Origin: Syntrophomonas sp. DTU019
GTDB lineage: Bacteria > Bacillota > Syntrophomonadia > Syntrophomonadales > Syntrophomonadaceae
Assembly: GCA_913757435.1 (NCBI GenBank)
Contig: CAJYDM010000001.1
Coordinates: forward strand, 124,001-188,000
Reading direction: 5' to 3'
DNA: 64,000 nucleotides
The notes below the pieces were generated by a model. The model was not told where the DNA came from and made no database searches. It saw nothing but the letters and a program-made list of their open reading frames with translations. Of this stretch, positions 8,699 through 17,738 are shown piece by piece; the first letter of the stretch is position 1, and every line of letters begins with the position of its first letter. Made by a program: the position numbers and the translations under genes.

Positions 8699-9478
8699 TC
8701 AAACCCGGAGCTTCAACCTCTCTATGCACTGCTGCAGCCACAGCTTGATGGGCTGGTAGTCGCGTTGTATTCCCCGTCCCAAATAATCGGCTTCAGAGAG
8801 CAACAGCAGCTCGCTGATATCAACTCTGCCTAAAAGCCTTCGTATCGCCTTATCACTGATCTTATCTCTCTGTTTGAACAGCAGTACTGGCTGCATGTGC
8901 TCTCTAACCAATTGTTGCACCGCTTCTATCAATTTCTGGGGAGCATGGAGTTCTCGAAGAAACCCTGTTGCCAATTTACTGCCGGTCACATCATGCCCAT
9001 AAGAGGTCACCTTGCCCTTATGATAACCAGTAGTCACTGGTTTGCCGATGTCATGCAGCAGTGCTGCCAACATCAAGGCCTGGGGGTTTTGAGACAGATG
9101 CACTCGTCGCCGACACTGGTCGACCACTAACAGGGTATGCTGAAAAACATCACCTTCCGGGTGATGGCTCTTCTCCTGCTCACACCCCAACAGCGCATGG
9201 AGCAGAGGGTGAACCTCCCGCAGGATACCGGTTTCCTGCAAGCATAGTATCCCTCGGGAAGGCTCAGGCGCTTTGAGCAGGTATCGACTCAGCTGATACA
9301 AAACCTGCTTACGATCCAGTTTTCTGAAATAACCTGATGGCAGGCTATTAACCGGTAAACCTTCTATGGGAATAGAAAAGCGCCCGGCCATTAAAACCAG
9401 ACGGTATGCATGCATGGGATCTGCTTGCAAGCACTCCGGTCGGGCCAGTATCTGTTTTAAAATGCTACCTCTAATCAT
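8699..9478 (-). CDS. HD-domain phosphohydrolase resembling the C-terminal half of tRNA nucleotidyltransferase
   Basis: About 259 residues. A short region like the linker of CCA-adding enzymes (HPLLHALLGCEQ) is followed by an HD domain with HTLLVVDQ and LLHDIGKP. No nucleotidyltransferase DxD catalytic head is present, so this is a hydrolase relative, not a CCA-adding enzyme. The open frame extends to 9619, but I chose ATG 9478 because the upstream gene's stop is at 9510 and the extra N-terminal residues have no family likeness. The ribosome site before 9478 is weak. The gene is in an apparent unit with the alpha/beta hydrolase. Confidence 0.75.
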   Translation of the reverse strand: MIRGSILKQILARPECLQADPMHAYRLVLMAGRFSIPIEGLPVNSLPSGYFRKLDRKQVLYQLSRYLLKAPEPSRGILCLQETGILREVHPLLHALLGCEQEKSHHPEGDVFQHTLLVVDQCRRRVHLSQNPQALMLAALLHDIGKPVTTGYHKGKVTSYGHDVTGSKLATGFLRELHAPQKLIEAVQQLVREHMQPVLLFKQRDKISDKAIRRLLGRVDISELLLLSEADYLGRGIQRDYQPIKLWLQQCIERLKLRV

Positions 9479-9509
9479 GCTTAGACTAGCCCCCGCGCGT
9501 AAACTGAAA

Positions 9510-10286
9510 TCACTGGTACTTGTCGATGAATCCCTGTATAGCCCCAAAATAACGAGGGATATCACGGAAGATAATATCATTGTGGGAGGCCCCCGGTACA
9601 GTAAGCATATGCTTATCACCCTTGTTCAAGGTATCATGTATCAACTTGCCTTCACCCCAGGGAACCAGCGTGTCCCGGTCGCCGTGGATTACCAAAGCCG
9701 GTACTCGTATCTCTGCGATCATTGCCAGGCATTCCTCCTCAATACCCTTTAGCATGGAATTGGGGGCCATTATGCCCAGGTGGGTAATCAGGCGGGTAAC
9801 ACTTGCAAAACCGCTCTCAATTATGAATCCCTTCAATTCTTCAGGGTATCGGTGAGCCAGATGAAGTGCGGCGATACTCCCCATCGAGCGTCCCATGACC
9901 CAGTCGAATGATCGATTATAACGCTTTAAGACTTCTTGTTGGACCGCCTGCCATACCTTTTCTGCATCACTTACCAGGCTGTTGACAGTGGGCTGGCCCT
10001 GACTCAAACCATAACCACGATAATCAGCCACTGCCAGATTGATGCGGCTGAGCTGGTAAAACGAGGCTATTTCATCATAGTCAGCGGCTATCTCACCATT
10101 GCCATGAAAATACAGCATCCAGGGCCATTCAGGATCAGCCAGATAGAAACGGCACGACACTCTGATATTAGCCTCTACATTTATAAAAACATCATAGCTG
10201 CCAGGAGGCCCACCGGCATTATCAGGTCGGGGATAAAACAGATACTGCAGCAACTGAGGCTGGTCCACATAAGTATAATCTGGCAT
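9510..10286 (-). CDS. Alpha/beta hydrolase
   Basis: A 258-residue alpha/beta-hydrolase fold protein. The nucleophile elbow is GRSMGS, the acid is in HGDRDTLVPW, and the catalytic His is in ASHNDI. An oxyanion-type HGNGE segment appears in the N-terminal third. This combination matches the BAAT/dienelactone-like serine hydrolases (YqkD/FrsA group). No signal peptide is present, so it acts in the cytoplasm; the ester or peptide substrate is unknown. It starts at ATG 10286 and is followed after 31 bases by the HD-domain gene. Confidence 0.85.
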   Translation of the reverse strand: MPDYTYVDQPQLLQYLFYPRPDNAGGPPGSYDVFINVEANIRVSCRFYLADPEWPWMLYFHGNGEIAADYDEIASFYQLSRINLAVADYRGYGLSQGQPTVNSLVSDAEKVWQAVQQEVLKRYNRSFDWVMGRSMGSIAALHLAHRYPEELKGFIIESGFASVTRLITHLGIMAPNSMLKGIEEECLAMIAEIRVPALVIHGDRDTLVPWGEGKLIHDTLNKGDKHMLTVPGASHNDIIFRDIPRYFGAIQGFIDKYQ

Positions 10287-10492
10287 AGCATTCTCCTTTT
10301 CCTGTTTTAATACAACAATAGCATCTACTTAAGACACTGAGAGTCGCAGTTCGGGCCAAAAAATCTGAATTGTCCGGTATTGTACAGGCTCCGATTAAGG
10401 CCGCTTAAACCTGATAAAAACCTCTGTCAGAAGGTGCAACATGGAGTATAATACTTAAAGCGCGCTATTCGATAATAGGGGTGGTTATATTA

Positions 10493-11446
10493 ATGAAAAT
10501 ATTAGTATTTGGCCTGGGAGCCCTGGGAACAGTATATTCATGTTTGTTGAAAAAGGCCGGACATCAAGTCAGCGGTATCGACTTACCTGCAGTAGCATCT
10601 CACATAGAAAAGCAAGGTGTACAGGTCACAGGCATCTGGGGGGAGCACCACGCCTTCCTGGACCAAACTGTAGACTCCTTGAACCGGCTAAAGGACACCG
10701 ACTTTGACCTGGTTATTATAACCGTTAAGGCTTATCAGACCGCGGCGGTTTCCCGTCTGTTGAAGGCCTTAATTAAGGATAACACCTATGTGTTCCTGGC
10801 GCAAAACGGCTATGGCAATTATGAACAGGCGGTGGAATTCATACCACCTCAGCAACTCATTTTGGGCCGCATTATTTTTGGTGCAGTGACCATAAACCCG
10901 GGCTCATCAGAGGTAACCGTCATCGCCGATGATGTTCTATTGGGACATCCCCGCCAACTCATCGCCGCTGCCACCCTGCAAGCATGGGCTGACGTTTTTC
11001 GCCAGGCGGGCATACCTACCCGTTATTCCCCTGACATAATGCCATATGTATGGGCCAAGATAATATATAACTCTGCTTTAAATCCTTTGGGAGCTATACT
11101 GGAAGTGCCTTATGGCCGGCTGGCAGAAATGGAATGGAGCCGGGAGTTGATGGATGCCATCATTAATGAAATTTTCGAGGTCTTGAAAGCACAGCGACAA
11201 CCTACCCCGTGGGAAAATGCCGTTCTATACCGAAAGGATTTTTATGGTCAGATGGTACCCTCTACTGCAGCTCACCGGGCTTCTATGCTGCAGGACATAC
11301 AGGCTGGAAGGAAAACCGAAATAGATGCCTTGAATGGTGCGGTAGTAGAATTGGGTCAGCAACTGGGGGTAAATACCCCGGTCAACCGGGTTATAACCTC
11401 GCTTATAAAATGCAAACAGTCGCTGGGAATGGATGGTATTAATTGA
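10493..11446 (+). CDS. Ketopantoate reductase-family protein (PanE/ApbA)
   Basis: A 317-residue NADPH-dependent dehydrogenase. It opens MKILVFGLGALGTVYS, the GxGxxG binding motif of the PanE family. The central conserved lysine helix (VWAKIIYNSALNPLGAI) and a C-terminal SMLQDIQAGRKTEIDALNG motif are both visible and diagnostic. PanE makes pantoate for CoA synthesis, but many paralogues act on other 2-oxo acids, so panE is not assigned as symbol. I start at ATG 10493 rather than the earlier in-frame codon at 10481 because residue 1 then matches the family. It stands alone, ended by a strong terminator. Confidence 0.88.
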   Translation: MKILVFGLGALGTVYSCLLKKAGHQVSGIDLPAVASHIEKQGVQVTGIWGEHHAFLDQTVDSLNRLKDTDFDLVIITVKAYQTAAVSRLLKALIKDNTYVFLAQNGYGNYEQAVEFIPPQQLILGRIIFGAVTINPGSSEVTVIADDVLLGHPRQLIAAATLQAWADVFRQAGIPTRYSPDIMPYVWAKIIYNSALNPLGAILEVPYGRLAEMEWSRELMDAIINEIFEVLKAQRQPTPWENAVLYRKDFYGQMVPSTAAHRASMLQDIQAGRKTEIDALNGAVVELGQQLGVNTPVNRVITSLIKCKQSLGMDGIN

Positions 11447-11520
11447 TCGGTCTATGAAGAAGCAAGGGGGGCAATACTATTAACATTACCATTCAGAAAT
11501 ATCAAGTCTATTAGTGAATT

Positions 11521-11544
11521 GAGACCCCTGCGGGGTCTCATGTT
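11521..11544. terminator. Bidirectional terminator between panE-like gene and minus-strand unit
   Basis: A perfect eight-pair stem GAGACCCC/GGGGTCTC with a three-base loop (11521-11539), followed by TGTTTT on the plus strand. It separates two convergent transcripts. Confidence 0.8.
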
Positions 11545-11558
11545 TTACTGGTTACAAT

Positions 11559-11750
11559 TCAATTCACGTATTTTCGCAATGGAAATATCGATTCCAGTTC
11601 ATTCAAGGGCACATGAACCATATTCTCCTGGCCGATAACCGCCAGGATAACCATTTCCTCGCCGCTATATTCTTCACTGTATACCCCCAGAACACAGACA
11701 GTCATAACCACCCCATCGAGATATACAGTAAACAGGTCACCTTTATTCAC
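11559..11750 (-). CDS. Small hypothetical protein, about 63 aa
   Basis: The open frame reads back to 11879, but most of that overlaps the amidohydrolase gene. A GTG at 11750, preceded by GGGGTGAG, gives a 63-residue product (KGDLFTVYLDGVVMTVC ... IFPLRKYVN). This start overlaps the upstream stop (11743) by eight bases, a typical sign of translational coupling. The sequence is hydrophobic in the middle but has no clear transmembrane helix. I do not recognise the family. It likely belongs to the amidohydrolase operon. Confidence 0.55.
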   Translation of the reverse strand: MNKGDLFTVYLDGVVMTVCVLGVYSEEYSGEEMVILAVIGQENMVHVPLNELESIFPLRKYVN

Positions 11751-12888
11751 TATGCTCACCCCACAGTAAACCATCCACCATAACCTGGCGGATTCTGGAA
11801 CGGAATTCCAGGGGATGCCCATCGAAAATGGCCAGATCAGCGCGCTTGCCGACGGTAATCGTTCCCAGCCGATCAGCAACCCCGATTATTGATGCGGCTT
11901 GTGATGTGACAGCCTGCAAAGCCTGTTCTTCGTCAAGGCCCTCCCTGGCCGCTAGGGCCGCACATACCCTGAGCTGTTCAATAGGCACCACCGGGTGGTC
12001 GGTTATCAGGCAAAATTTCACTCCCAGTTCGGCCAGACGAAGAGCATTTTTGAAAGATACTGCCTTCATTTCCACTTTAGCCCGGTTGACCAGGAGTGGC
12101 CCCAGGCAGACCGGCACCTGATGCCGCTTCAACTCTTCAGCTACCATGAATGCTTCAGTGCCATGCTGTATAATCAGGTTGAAGTCATATTCGTCTTTAA
12201 TACGCAATGCCGTGAGGATGTCATCGGCACGATGCACATGCAGCAGTAGAGGCTGTTCTTTTCTCAATACCCGCATCATCGGTTCCCACTTAAATTGCTC
12301 GGCGGATGAAAGTGCAGCTTTTTTCTTCATAGCCCGGGACGCAACGTAAAAAGCCTCCCGCAGCAGACTTGCACTCGCCATTCTAGTAACCGGAGTCTTC
12401 TTGAGTTCGGAATAAACCCGCTTGGGATTCTCTCCCAGGGCGGCTTTGACCCCCCAGGGATTGCGGTCGATCATCTGCGTGGCTTGCGGGGCCAGGTGCT
12501 TCAAGAGAACCGCCTGGCCACCGATGATATTGGCGCTGCCAGGCATGCACAGTGATCGCGTCACCCCACCCCGCAAAGCATCATTAAACCCCAGGTCATA
12601 ATAATTGACCCCATCAGCAGCCATCAATTGTGGAGTTACCGGTTCATGGACCTCATTTACATCGTCACCTTCGATTCGGTATATCTCTTCCTCCAATCCG
12701 AGATGGGTATGAGCGTCAATCAGACCCGGAGTGATATAGCTTCCTCGGGCATCGATTACAGTGCACCCCGGCGGTATCTCCACTTCACTTCCCACACTAT
12801 GGATAATCGGACCATCAACTACTACTGTGCCTTGCAAAGCCCCACTGCCATCCATCGTTAGGAGGGTTCCACCTGTGATCGCTATCAT
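11743..12888 (-). CDS. Amidohydrolase-superfamily metal hydrolase
   Basis: A 381-residue member of the amidohydrolase superfamily, of the imidazolonepropionase-like type. The expected metal-site residues are visible: the DAHTHLG motif near residue 60, LLLHVHRADD, QHGTEAF and an Asp in ITDHPV. The C-terminal end (GKRADLAIFDGHPLEF) matches the closing strand of the small domain. It hydrolyses an amide or cyclic amide bond; the substrate cannot be deduced. The ATG at 12888 follows GGAGTCC with weak spacing. A small coupled gene follows. Confidence 0.85.
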   Translation of the reverse strand: MIAITGGTLLTMDGSGALQGTVVVDGPIIHSVGSEVEIPPGCTVIDARGSYITPGLIDAHTHLGLEEEIYRIEGDDVNEVHEPVTPQLMAADGVNYYDLGFNDALRGGVTRSLCMPGSANIIGGQAVLLKHLAPQATQMIDRNPWGVKAALGENPKRVYSELKKTPVTRMASASLLREAFYVASRAMKKKAALSSAEQFKWEPMMRVLRKEQPLLLHVHRADDILTALRIKDEYDFNLIIQHGTEAFMVAEELKRHQVPVCLGPLLVNRAKVEMKAVSFKNALRLAELGVKFCLITDHPVVPIEQLRVCAALAAREGLDEEQALQAVTSQAASIIGVADRLGTITVGKRADLAIFDGHPLEFRSRIRQVMVDGLLWGEHSE

Positions 12889-12994
12889 GAAAGGACTCCT
12901 TCCCTACTTCATATAATATGTGTGCAAAGTCGCCTCGGTTCGCCTAAAGATCTAGCATAATCTACCTGCCCAATTATGCCGGGGTTAATTTCGG

Positions 12995-13690
12995 CTAACG
13001 GCCAGACAATTCCGCAACGGCCACTAATTCTCTAAACAGGGCTTGTGAGCATTTATCCTCCAAGTCCTCAGGGTGCCATTGCACCCCCAATACAAATCCT
13101 GCAGTGTTGATTTCTATGGCTTCTATAGTGCCATCCAGGCTGGTGGCACTAACCTTGAAGCCCGGTGCCAGCCTGGCAACCGCCTGGTGGTGGAAGCTGT
13201 TCACCCCGGCCTGGCAGGTCATATAGATCTGTCCCAGCCGACTGGTCGTTTCAATAAATATATCATGAAACAGCTGGGTGCGCGGCGCATTTTGTTGGTG
13301 GTTCATCCCGGTCTGCAAATCCTGGCACAAGCTTCCCCCGGCAGCTACGTTTATTACTTGTATCCCCCGGCAGATGCCCAGGATAGGTTTTCCTGCCGCC
13401 AGGGCTAGATTCGTCAGGGTGATTTCAAAATAATCCCTGACTGGACTTACATATCCTAAAGCGGGTGAAGGCGGCTCTCCCCAATAGCTCGGATCCACAT
13501 CCCCCCCACCCGTCAAGAGAAGGCCCTGGCAAAATTCCAGGCATGTCTCGGCCTGGCCGGGCTCTCGTGTCGGCGGCAGAACCACCGGGATACCACCGGC
13601 CCGGATTATTGCATCCAGATACTGTCGGCGCAATGTAAGCAAACCATTTTCTACACCGACGTCGCAGGTCAGACCAATAACTGGTTTCAT
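12995..13690 (-). CDS. Class I glutamine amidotransferase-like hydrolase, PuuD/peptidase C26 type
   Basis: A 231-residue protein with the class I glutamine amidotransferase fold. The nucleophile is in LGICRGIQVIN and the His/Glu pair is in GVQWHPED. The opening (KPVIGLTCDV) and the SFHHQAV region match gamma-glutamyl-gamma-aminobutyrate hydrolases such as PuuD, which cleave gamma-glutamyl amides. No partner synthetase domain is present. It is the first gene before the amidohydrolase, about 100 bases upstream on the same strand, so a shared catabolic role is possible. Confidence 0.86.
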   Translation of the reverse strand: MKPVIGLTCDVGVENGLLTLRRQYLDAIIRAGGIPVVLPPTREPGQAETCLEFCQGLLLTGGGDVDPSYWGEPPSPALGYVSPVRDYFEITLTNLALAAGKPILGICRGIQVINVAAGGSLCQDLQTGMNHQQNAPRTQLFHDIFIETTSRLGQIYMTCQAGVNSFHHQAVARLAPGFKVSATSLDGTIEAIEINTAGFVLGVQWHPEDLEDKCSQALFRELVAVAELSGR

Positions 13691-13752
13691 ACATACTCCT
13701 CCCGCTGTGATTATGTTTCTATCGTTCTTACAGACTATGCACCTTTACTGAC

Positions 13753-13779
13753 AAAAAAAGCAGGTCCCAAAGACCCGCT
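13753..13779 (-). terminator. Rho-independent terminator after mazF
   Basis: On the minus strand an eight-pair stem AGCGGGTC/GACCTGCT (13779-13759, one G-U pair) is followed by seven T residues. It ends the acpS-to-mazF transcript. Confidence 0.85.
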
Positions 13780-13810
13780 TTCATTATTCTTATGTAGTTT
13801 GGATTATGTA

Positions 13811-14158
13811 TCAGATGTCAGTCAAACCTATGCTCACACCCAAGGCCTGGTCCACTCTGTGCATTACCTCCTCGGTCAAGACCGAGATACGTTGCTTGAG
13901 GCGGCTTTTATCTACAGTCCTAATTTGTTCCGCCAGAATCACCGAGTCCCTTTCCAGGCCGAATTCCTCACTTTTTAATTCAACATGGGTGGGCAACTTG
14001 GCCTTATTTATCTGCGAAGTTATAGCCAGAACAATGGTGGTCGGGCTGTACTGATTGCCTATGTCATTCTGCACCACCAGGACCGGCCGAATCCCGCCTT
14101 GTTCCGAGCCTACCACCGGGTTTAGCTGAGCGTAGTAGATTTCGCCCCTTTTTATCAT
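13811..14158 (-). CDS. mazF: MazF-type mRNA interferase (EndoA toxin)
   Basis: A 115-residue protein matching PemK/MazF endoribonucleases, which cut mRNA at short sequences when free of antitoxin. MIKRGEIYYAQLNPVVGSEQ, GGIRPVLVVQND and VILAEQIRTVDK are the family's three blocks. I start at 14158, not at the longer in-frame 14227, because the ribosome site GGAGTGAGG lies just before it and the product then matches the family length. It follows its antitoxin gene by eight bases. The acpS-nnr-alr-mazE-mazF order is usual in Clostridia and Bacilli. Confidence 0.94.
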   Translation of the reverse strand: MIKRGEIYYAQLNPVVGSEQGGIRPVLVVQNDIGNQYSPTTIVLAITSQINKAKLPTHVELKSEEFGLERDSVILAEQIRTVDKSRLKQRISVLTEEVMHRVDQALGVSIGLTDI

Positions 14159-14166
14159 GGAAGCCC

Positions 14167-14433
14167 TCACTCCATTAATTTTTCTATGCAGTTTGCCAAG
14201 GCCTCTTCTTCTCCTATATTTTCGCACGCAATGCTCAAATTTATCTGTGCCATTTCCAGGTAACCTTTTTTCATCTGCTCCCTAGCCAGGATCCGCCTGC
14301 GTTCTCCCAGATAAAAGCGGATCGCTTCGCGTACGATTTCACTGCGATTTTTGCTCTCGGTCATGGTCACTGAGTCCATCTCAAACAGCAGGGCTTCAGG
14401 CACCGTAATAATAATTCTCTTCGAGGCGGGCAA
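14167..14433 (-). CDS. mazE: Ribbon-helix-helix antitoxin (MazE/EndoAI type)
   Basis: About 88 residues with a CopG-like ribbon-helix-helix head (SKRIIITVPEALLFEMD, then NRSEIVREAIRFYL) and an acidic C-terminal tail that should wrap around MazF. It is the DNA-binding antitoxin and autorepressor of the toxin pair. The GTG at 14442 falls inside the GGAGG ribosome site, so TTG at 14433, eight bases after GGAGG, is the better start. No further operator was resolved. Confidence 0.88.
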   Translation of the reverse strand: MPASKRIIITVPEALLFEMDSVTMTESKNRSEIVREAIRFYLGERRRILAREQMKKGYLEMAQINLSIACENIGEEEALANCIEKLME

Positions 14434-14516
14434 AACGAACACCTCCGGCTAAAGTCAATCCCGATACTATATTATAGGGTCAGGCTTGGCTCAATCGCAA
14501 ATCCAATAATTGCCCA

Positions 14517-15641
14517 TTACTGCTTGTATGTGCGGGGCACTCTCGAGGTTATGGTGGTAACAATCTCATAATTGATAGTTCCTATTATATTAGCCAGGTC
14601 ATCAGCAGTGATGCCTGTTTCGGGCCTGCCAAACAGAATAACTTCATCCCCGACTTTGATATGCGCTCCTTTGGGCAGGGCAAACATACACTGATCCATA
14701 CAGACATTGCCGATCAAAGGGGTTCTGATTCCCTTGATCATTGCATAGGCCTGGTTGGATAATAGTCGGTTGTATCCATCCGCATAGCCGATAGGCACCG
14801 TGGCCACATCAGTATCTTCGCTGCAGCAGAAGGTGCGCCCGTAGCTCACTGACTCCCCGCAGGCCAATGTCTTAACGAAACTAACCTTGCTCTTCAGTGT
14901 CATGGCCGGAATAATATCCAGGTTTAAATTCTTCATGGACTGAGAGGGATAAAGCCCATAAATCATAATGCCAGCACGCACCATATCGAAGTGAGCCTCA
15001 GGAAAGCTCACTATAGCAGCGCTGTTGGCACAGTGTTTGATCGGGATGTGAAGTCCCCGGTTCTCCAGTTGGCAATTGAAGTCCTCAAAGCGGTGAATCT
15101 GTTCCAGGGTATAGGTCCGATCCAGACTATCTGACTCTGCAAAGTGAGTCATCAAACCCTCTGGTTTAATTCCGGGTAAATTAGAGGCTTGCACAACTTT
15201 ATCCACACCATGACTGCCTATTGGGAAACCCAATCGCCCCATGCCGGTATCGACCTTGAAATGGACCAGGGCCTCCTTGCCGAGGCACTGTGCAGCCTGG
15301 GACAGGTCTCGAGCGTAAGAGGTCTCATATACTACAGTTCTAATGCCGTGTTCGATCACCTGCTGCGCGAATTCACCGGGCACATAACCCAATACCAGAA
15401 TAGGCAGTTTGAGACCGGCCTCAACCAGAGGCATAGCTTCATCCAGAGTAGCTACACCCAGAAAATCCACTCCCTTATCCACACACAGTGCTGCTGTCTC
15501 CAGCATGCCGTGGCCGTAGGCATTGGCTTTTATCACCGCCATCATTCGGGTGGTTGGTTTAAGGTATTTCTGCACGGTGGTTATATTATGTTCTATAGCG
15601 GAGAGGTCTATCTCCGCCCAGGTTGGCCTTCTATTGTCCAT
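14517..15641 (-). CDS. alr: Alanine racemase
   Basis: A 374-residue fold-type III PLP enzyme converting L- to D-alanine for peptidoglycan. The PLP lysine is K38 in VIKANAYGHG. The C-terminal domain has GNVCMDQCMF, where the catalytic Tyr region and substrate pocket are found. Its start overlaps the CBS-gene stop by 11 bases, showing translational coupling. It sits in the conserved acpS-nnr-(CBS)-alr-mazEF block. Confidence 0.97.
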   Translation of the reverse strand: MDNRRPTWAEIDLSAIEHNITTVQKYLKPTTRMMAVIKANAYGHGMLETAALCVDKGVDFLGVATLDEAMPLVEAGLKLPILVLGYVPGEFAQQVIEHGIRTVVYETSYARDLSQAAQCLGKEALVHFKVDTGMGRLGFPIGSHGVDKVVQASNLPGIKPEGLMTHFAESDSLDRTYTLEQIHRFEDFNCQLENRGLHIPIKHCANSAAIVSFPEAHFDMVRAGIMIYGLYPSQSMKNLNLDIIPAMTLKSKVSFVKTLACGESVSYGRTFCCSEDTDVATVPIGYADGYNRLLSNQAYAMIKGIRTPLIGNVCMDQCMFALPKGAHIKVGDEVILFGRPETGITADDLANIIGTINYEIVTTITSRVPRTYKQ

Positions 15642-16089
15642 GTTGGCTTACCAGGACTTTCAATACATCATTGCGGGTAATTATCCCTACCAGTTTGTGG
15701 TTGCGCACCACCGGCACACGGTTGATGCGCTTATCCTGCATGATTTTTACCACATCGGAGACCGGAGTATCCTCATCCACGGTAATTACTTTGGTGGTCA
15801 TGGCATCTTTAACTTTAGTGGCAGTATACTTTTTTACCTCATTATTAAATCTTATGGGGTTTTCCAGAAAGATAATACTGTCAAACAAGGTTAAATAAAA
15901 AGGAACCCGTAATTCCTTGGCTCGTATCATTAAGTCTTTTTCAGTGATGATGCCCACTACATGATTTCTGTCATCTACAACAGGAATGCCGCTGATCTTA
16001 TTATCCAGCATCAGATGGGTGACGCTCTCCACCTTGTCGTCCGGCTTAGCCGCATGGACCTCCCGGGTCATAATGTCTTTTGCCAGCAT
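15631..16089 (-). CDS. CBS-domain pair protein
   Basis: 152 residues made almost only of two CBS domains: AKDIMTREVHAAKPDD with GIPVVDDRNHVVGIITEKDL, and VKDAMTTKVITVDEDT with RVPVVRNHKLVGIITRNDV. CBS pairs bind adenine nucleotides and usually regulate something else. There is no added effector domain, so the partner is unknown. The gene lies between nnr and alr and overlaps alr by 11 bases, an insertion into an otherwise standard cell-wall/repair operon. Confidence 0.92.
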   Translation of the reverse strand: MLAKDIMTREVHAAKPDDKVESVTHLMLDNKISGIPVVDDRNHVVGIITEKDLMIRAKELRVPFYLTLFDSIIFLENPIRFNNEVKKYTATKVKDAMTTKVITVDEDTPVSDVVKIMQDKRINRVPVVRNHKLVGIITRNDVLKVLVSQHGQ

Positions 16090-16174
16090 AATTTTTCCTC
16101 CTGTTATTATACATCTATATTTAGTGTGGGTCGTTTTACCTGGTATTAATGATTGACAGCCAATATTCCTTTAA

Positions 16175-17734
16175 TCAAAAGCTGCTTTTTTCAAATGCCA
16201 TAAGTATATCAGGCAGCGCAGCAATCAGGTCTCCAGCCACCAGGCCCCGCTGTCCTTTATGCTCGGCCACCTGGTCTCCGCAACGGGCATGAAGATAGAC
16301 CCCTGCTACAGCAGCCTCGGTAGCCTTTAGGCCTTGGGCGATAAGTCCGGTAATGATCCCGCACAGAACATCTCCGCTTCCAGCTGTTGCCATACCCGGG
16401 TTGCCGATAATGTTGACAAACAGGTTGCCCGCCGGGTCAGCTACTACTGTCTTATTGCCCTTCAAAACCAGGGTTACACCCCATTCCAGAGCATATTGAC
16501 GGGCTATCGCCAATCTATGGGATTGGATTTCGGCTATACTCTTTCCAGTCAGACGGGCCATTTCCCCTGGATGCGGAGTAAGCACTATCGGGACCTGACG
16601 CTGCTTGAATACTTCGGTGTTCCCAGCCAGGGCGTTTAGGCCATCGGCATCTATCACCAAAGGAATGCCGGAATGCTGCAGAATGTGCTGCAACACCGCC
16701 GCGGCCTCAGAGTGATCAGACATGCCAGGCCCTATAGCGCCTACCGACACAGTGTTCATGAGATTATCCAGAATCGCCAGAGCCTCTAAACCGACTACAG
16801 CCTGACCGGTTTCCGGAAGGGGAGAAGTCATGACTTCAGTCATGACCCCATCCACGACTGGCACCAGGGACTCTGGCAGCGCAGCGGTAACCAGCCCGGC
16901 CCCGCAGCGCAAAGCGGCATATGAAGCCATCACCACTGCCCCGGTCAGGCCTACCGAACCTCCGACTAAAAGGGCGTGTCCGAAAGTGCCTTTATGGGAC
17001 TCAGCCGGCCTGCGCTTGATAAGCGGCCCTACCATATCGGCAGTAATAAGGTTGGTCTGGAGACGGCTGTCCTCCAATAATTTATAAGGGATAGATATAT
17101 CCGCAATGCTGAGTGTGCCCACATAGTCTTTGCCGGGTTCCAATACCAGGCCTATTTTAGGCAGTGCGAAACTGATCGTATGGGTCGCTTTGATGGCAGC
17201 ACCATGCACCAGGCCAGTGTCAGCATCCACCCCCGAGGGGATGTCCACCGCCACTACCGGCTTATTACACCAATTGACCATGTCTACCAGTCGGGCTTCG
17301 TACTCACTCAGGCTGCCTTTAAACCCGATTCCATAAAGAGCGTCCACAATCAGATCACTATTCAACAGACAGAGCAAGAGACTGTCCAGGTCTTCTTCCT
17401 TTTGCAGTAGAGAGAACTGTCCCCCCATATTCTTAAAGATCTCATAGTTGGTCCTGGAATCAGGCGGAAGCACTTCAGGTGGGGACAGGGCAAAGACAAA
17501 AACGTGGGCTTTGGCGTTTAGCAGATGTCTGGCTATCACCAGACCATCACCGCCATTATTCCCCCGGCCCACCAGAATTACCACGGTTTTGCCTGCTGTG
17601 ACGCCCAATATCTCCTCGATCACTTCGACACAGCGGATGCCGGCGTTTTCCATCAATACTATGCCTGCAATCCCATATTCTTTAATGGCATTATGGTCGA
17701 TCGCTTTCATCTCGCGGGAGTTTACTAGTTTCAT
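16175..17734 (-). CDS. nnr: Bifunctional NAD(P)HX epimerase / ADP-dependent dehydratase
   Basis: A 519-residue repair enzyme for hydrated NADH and NADPH. The N-terminal YjeF domain (residues about 1-215) has the epimerase motif VGRGNNGGDGLV and DALYGIGF. The C-terminal ribokinase-like dehydratase domain shows IGPGMSD, DADGLNALAG, LTPHPGEMARL, KGNKTVV and the NPGMATAGSGDVL signature with its catalytic Asp. It follows acpS after four bases and precedes the CBS gene. Confidence 0.96.
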   Translation of the reverse strand: MKLVNSREMKAIDHNAIKEYGIAGIVLMENAGIRCVEVIEEILGVTAGKTVVILVGRGNNGGDGLVIARHLLNAKAHVFVFALSPPEVLPPDSRTNYEIFKNMGGQFSLLQKEEDLDSLLLCLLNSDLIVDALYGIGFKGSLSEYEARLVDMVNWCNKPVVAVDIPSGVDADTGLVHGAAIKATHTISFALPKIGLVLEPGKDYVGTLSIADISIPYKLLEDSRLQTNLITADMVGPLIKRRPAESHKGTFGHALLVGGSVGLTGAVVMASYAALRCGAGLVTAALPESLVPVVDGVMTEVMTSPLPETGQAVVGLEALAILDNLMNTVSVGAIGPGMSDHSEAAAVLQHILQHSGIPLVIDADGLNALAGNTEVFKQRQVPIVLTPHPGEMARLTGKSIAEIQSHRLAIARQYALEWGVTLVLKGNKTVVADPAGNLFVNIIGNPGMATAGSGDVLCGIITGLIAQGLKATEAAVAGVYLHARCGDQVAEHKGQRGLVAGDLIAALPDILMAFEKSSF

Positions 17735-17738
17735 GCCT

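Noticed and set aside
8699-9478. CCA-adding tRNA nucleotidyltransferase
   Set aside because: The HD and linker parts are there, but the nucleotidyltransferase head with its DxD motif is absent.
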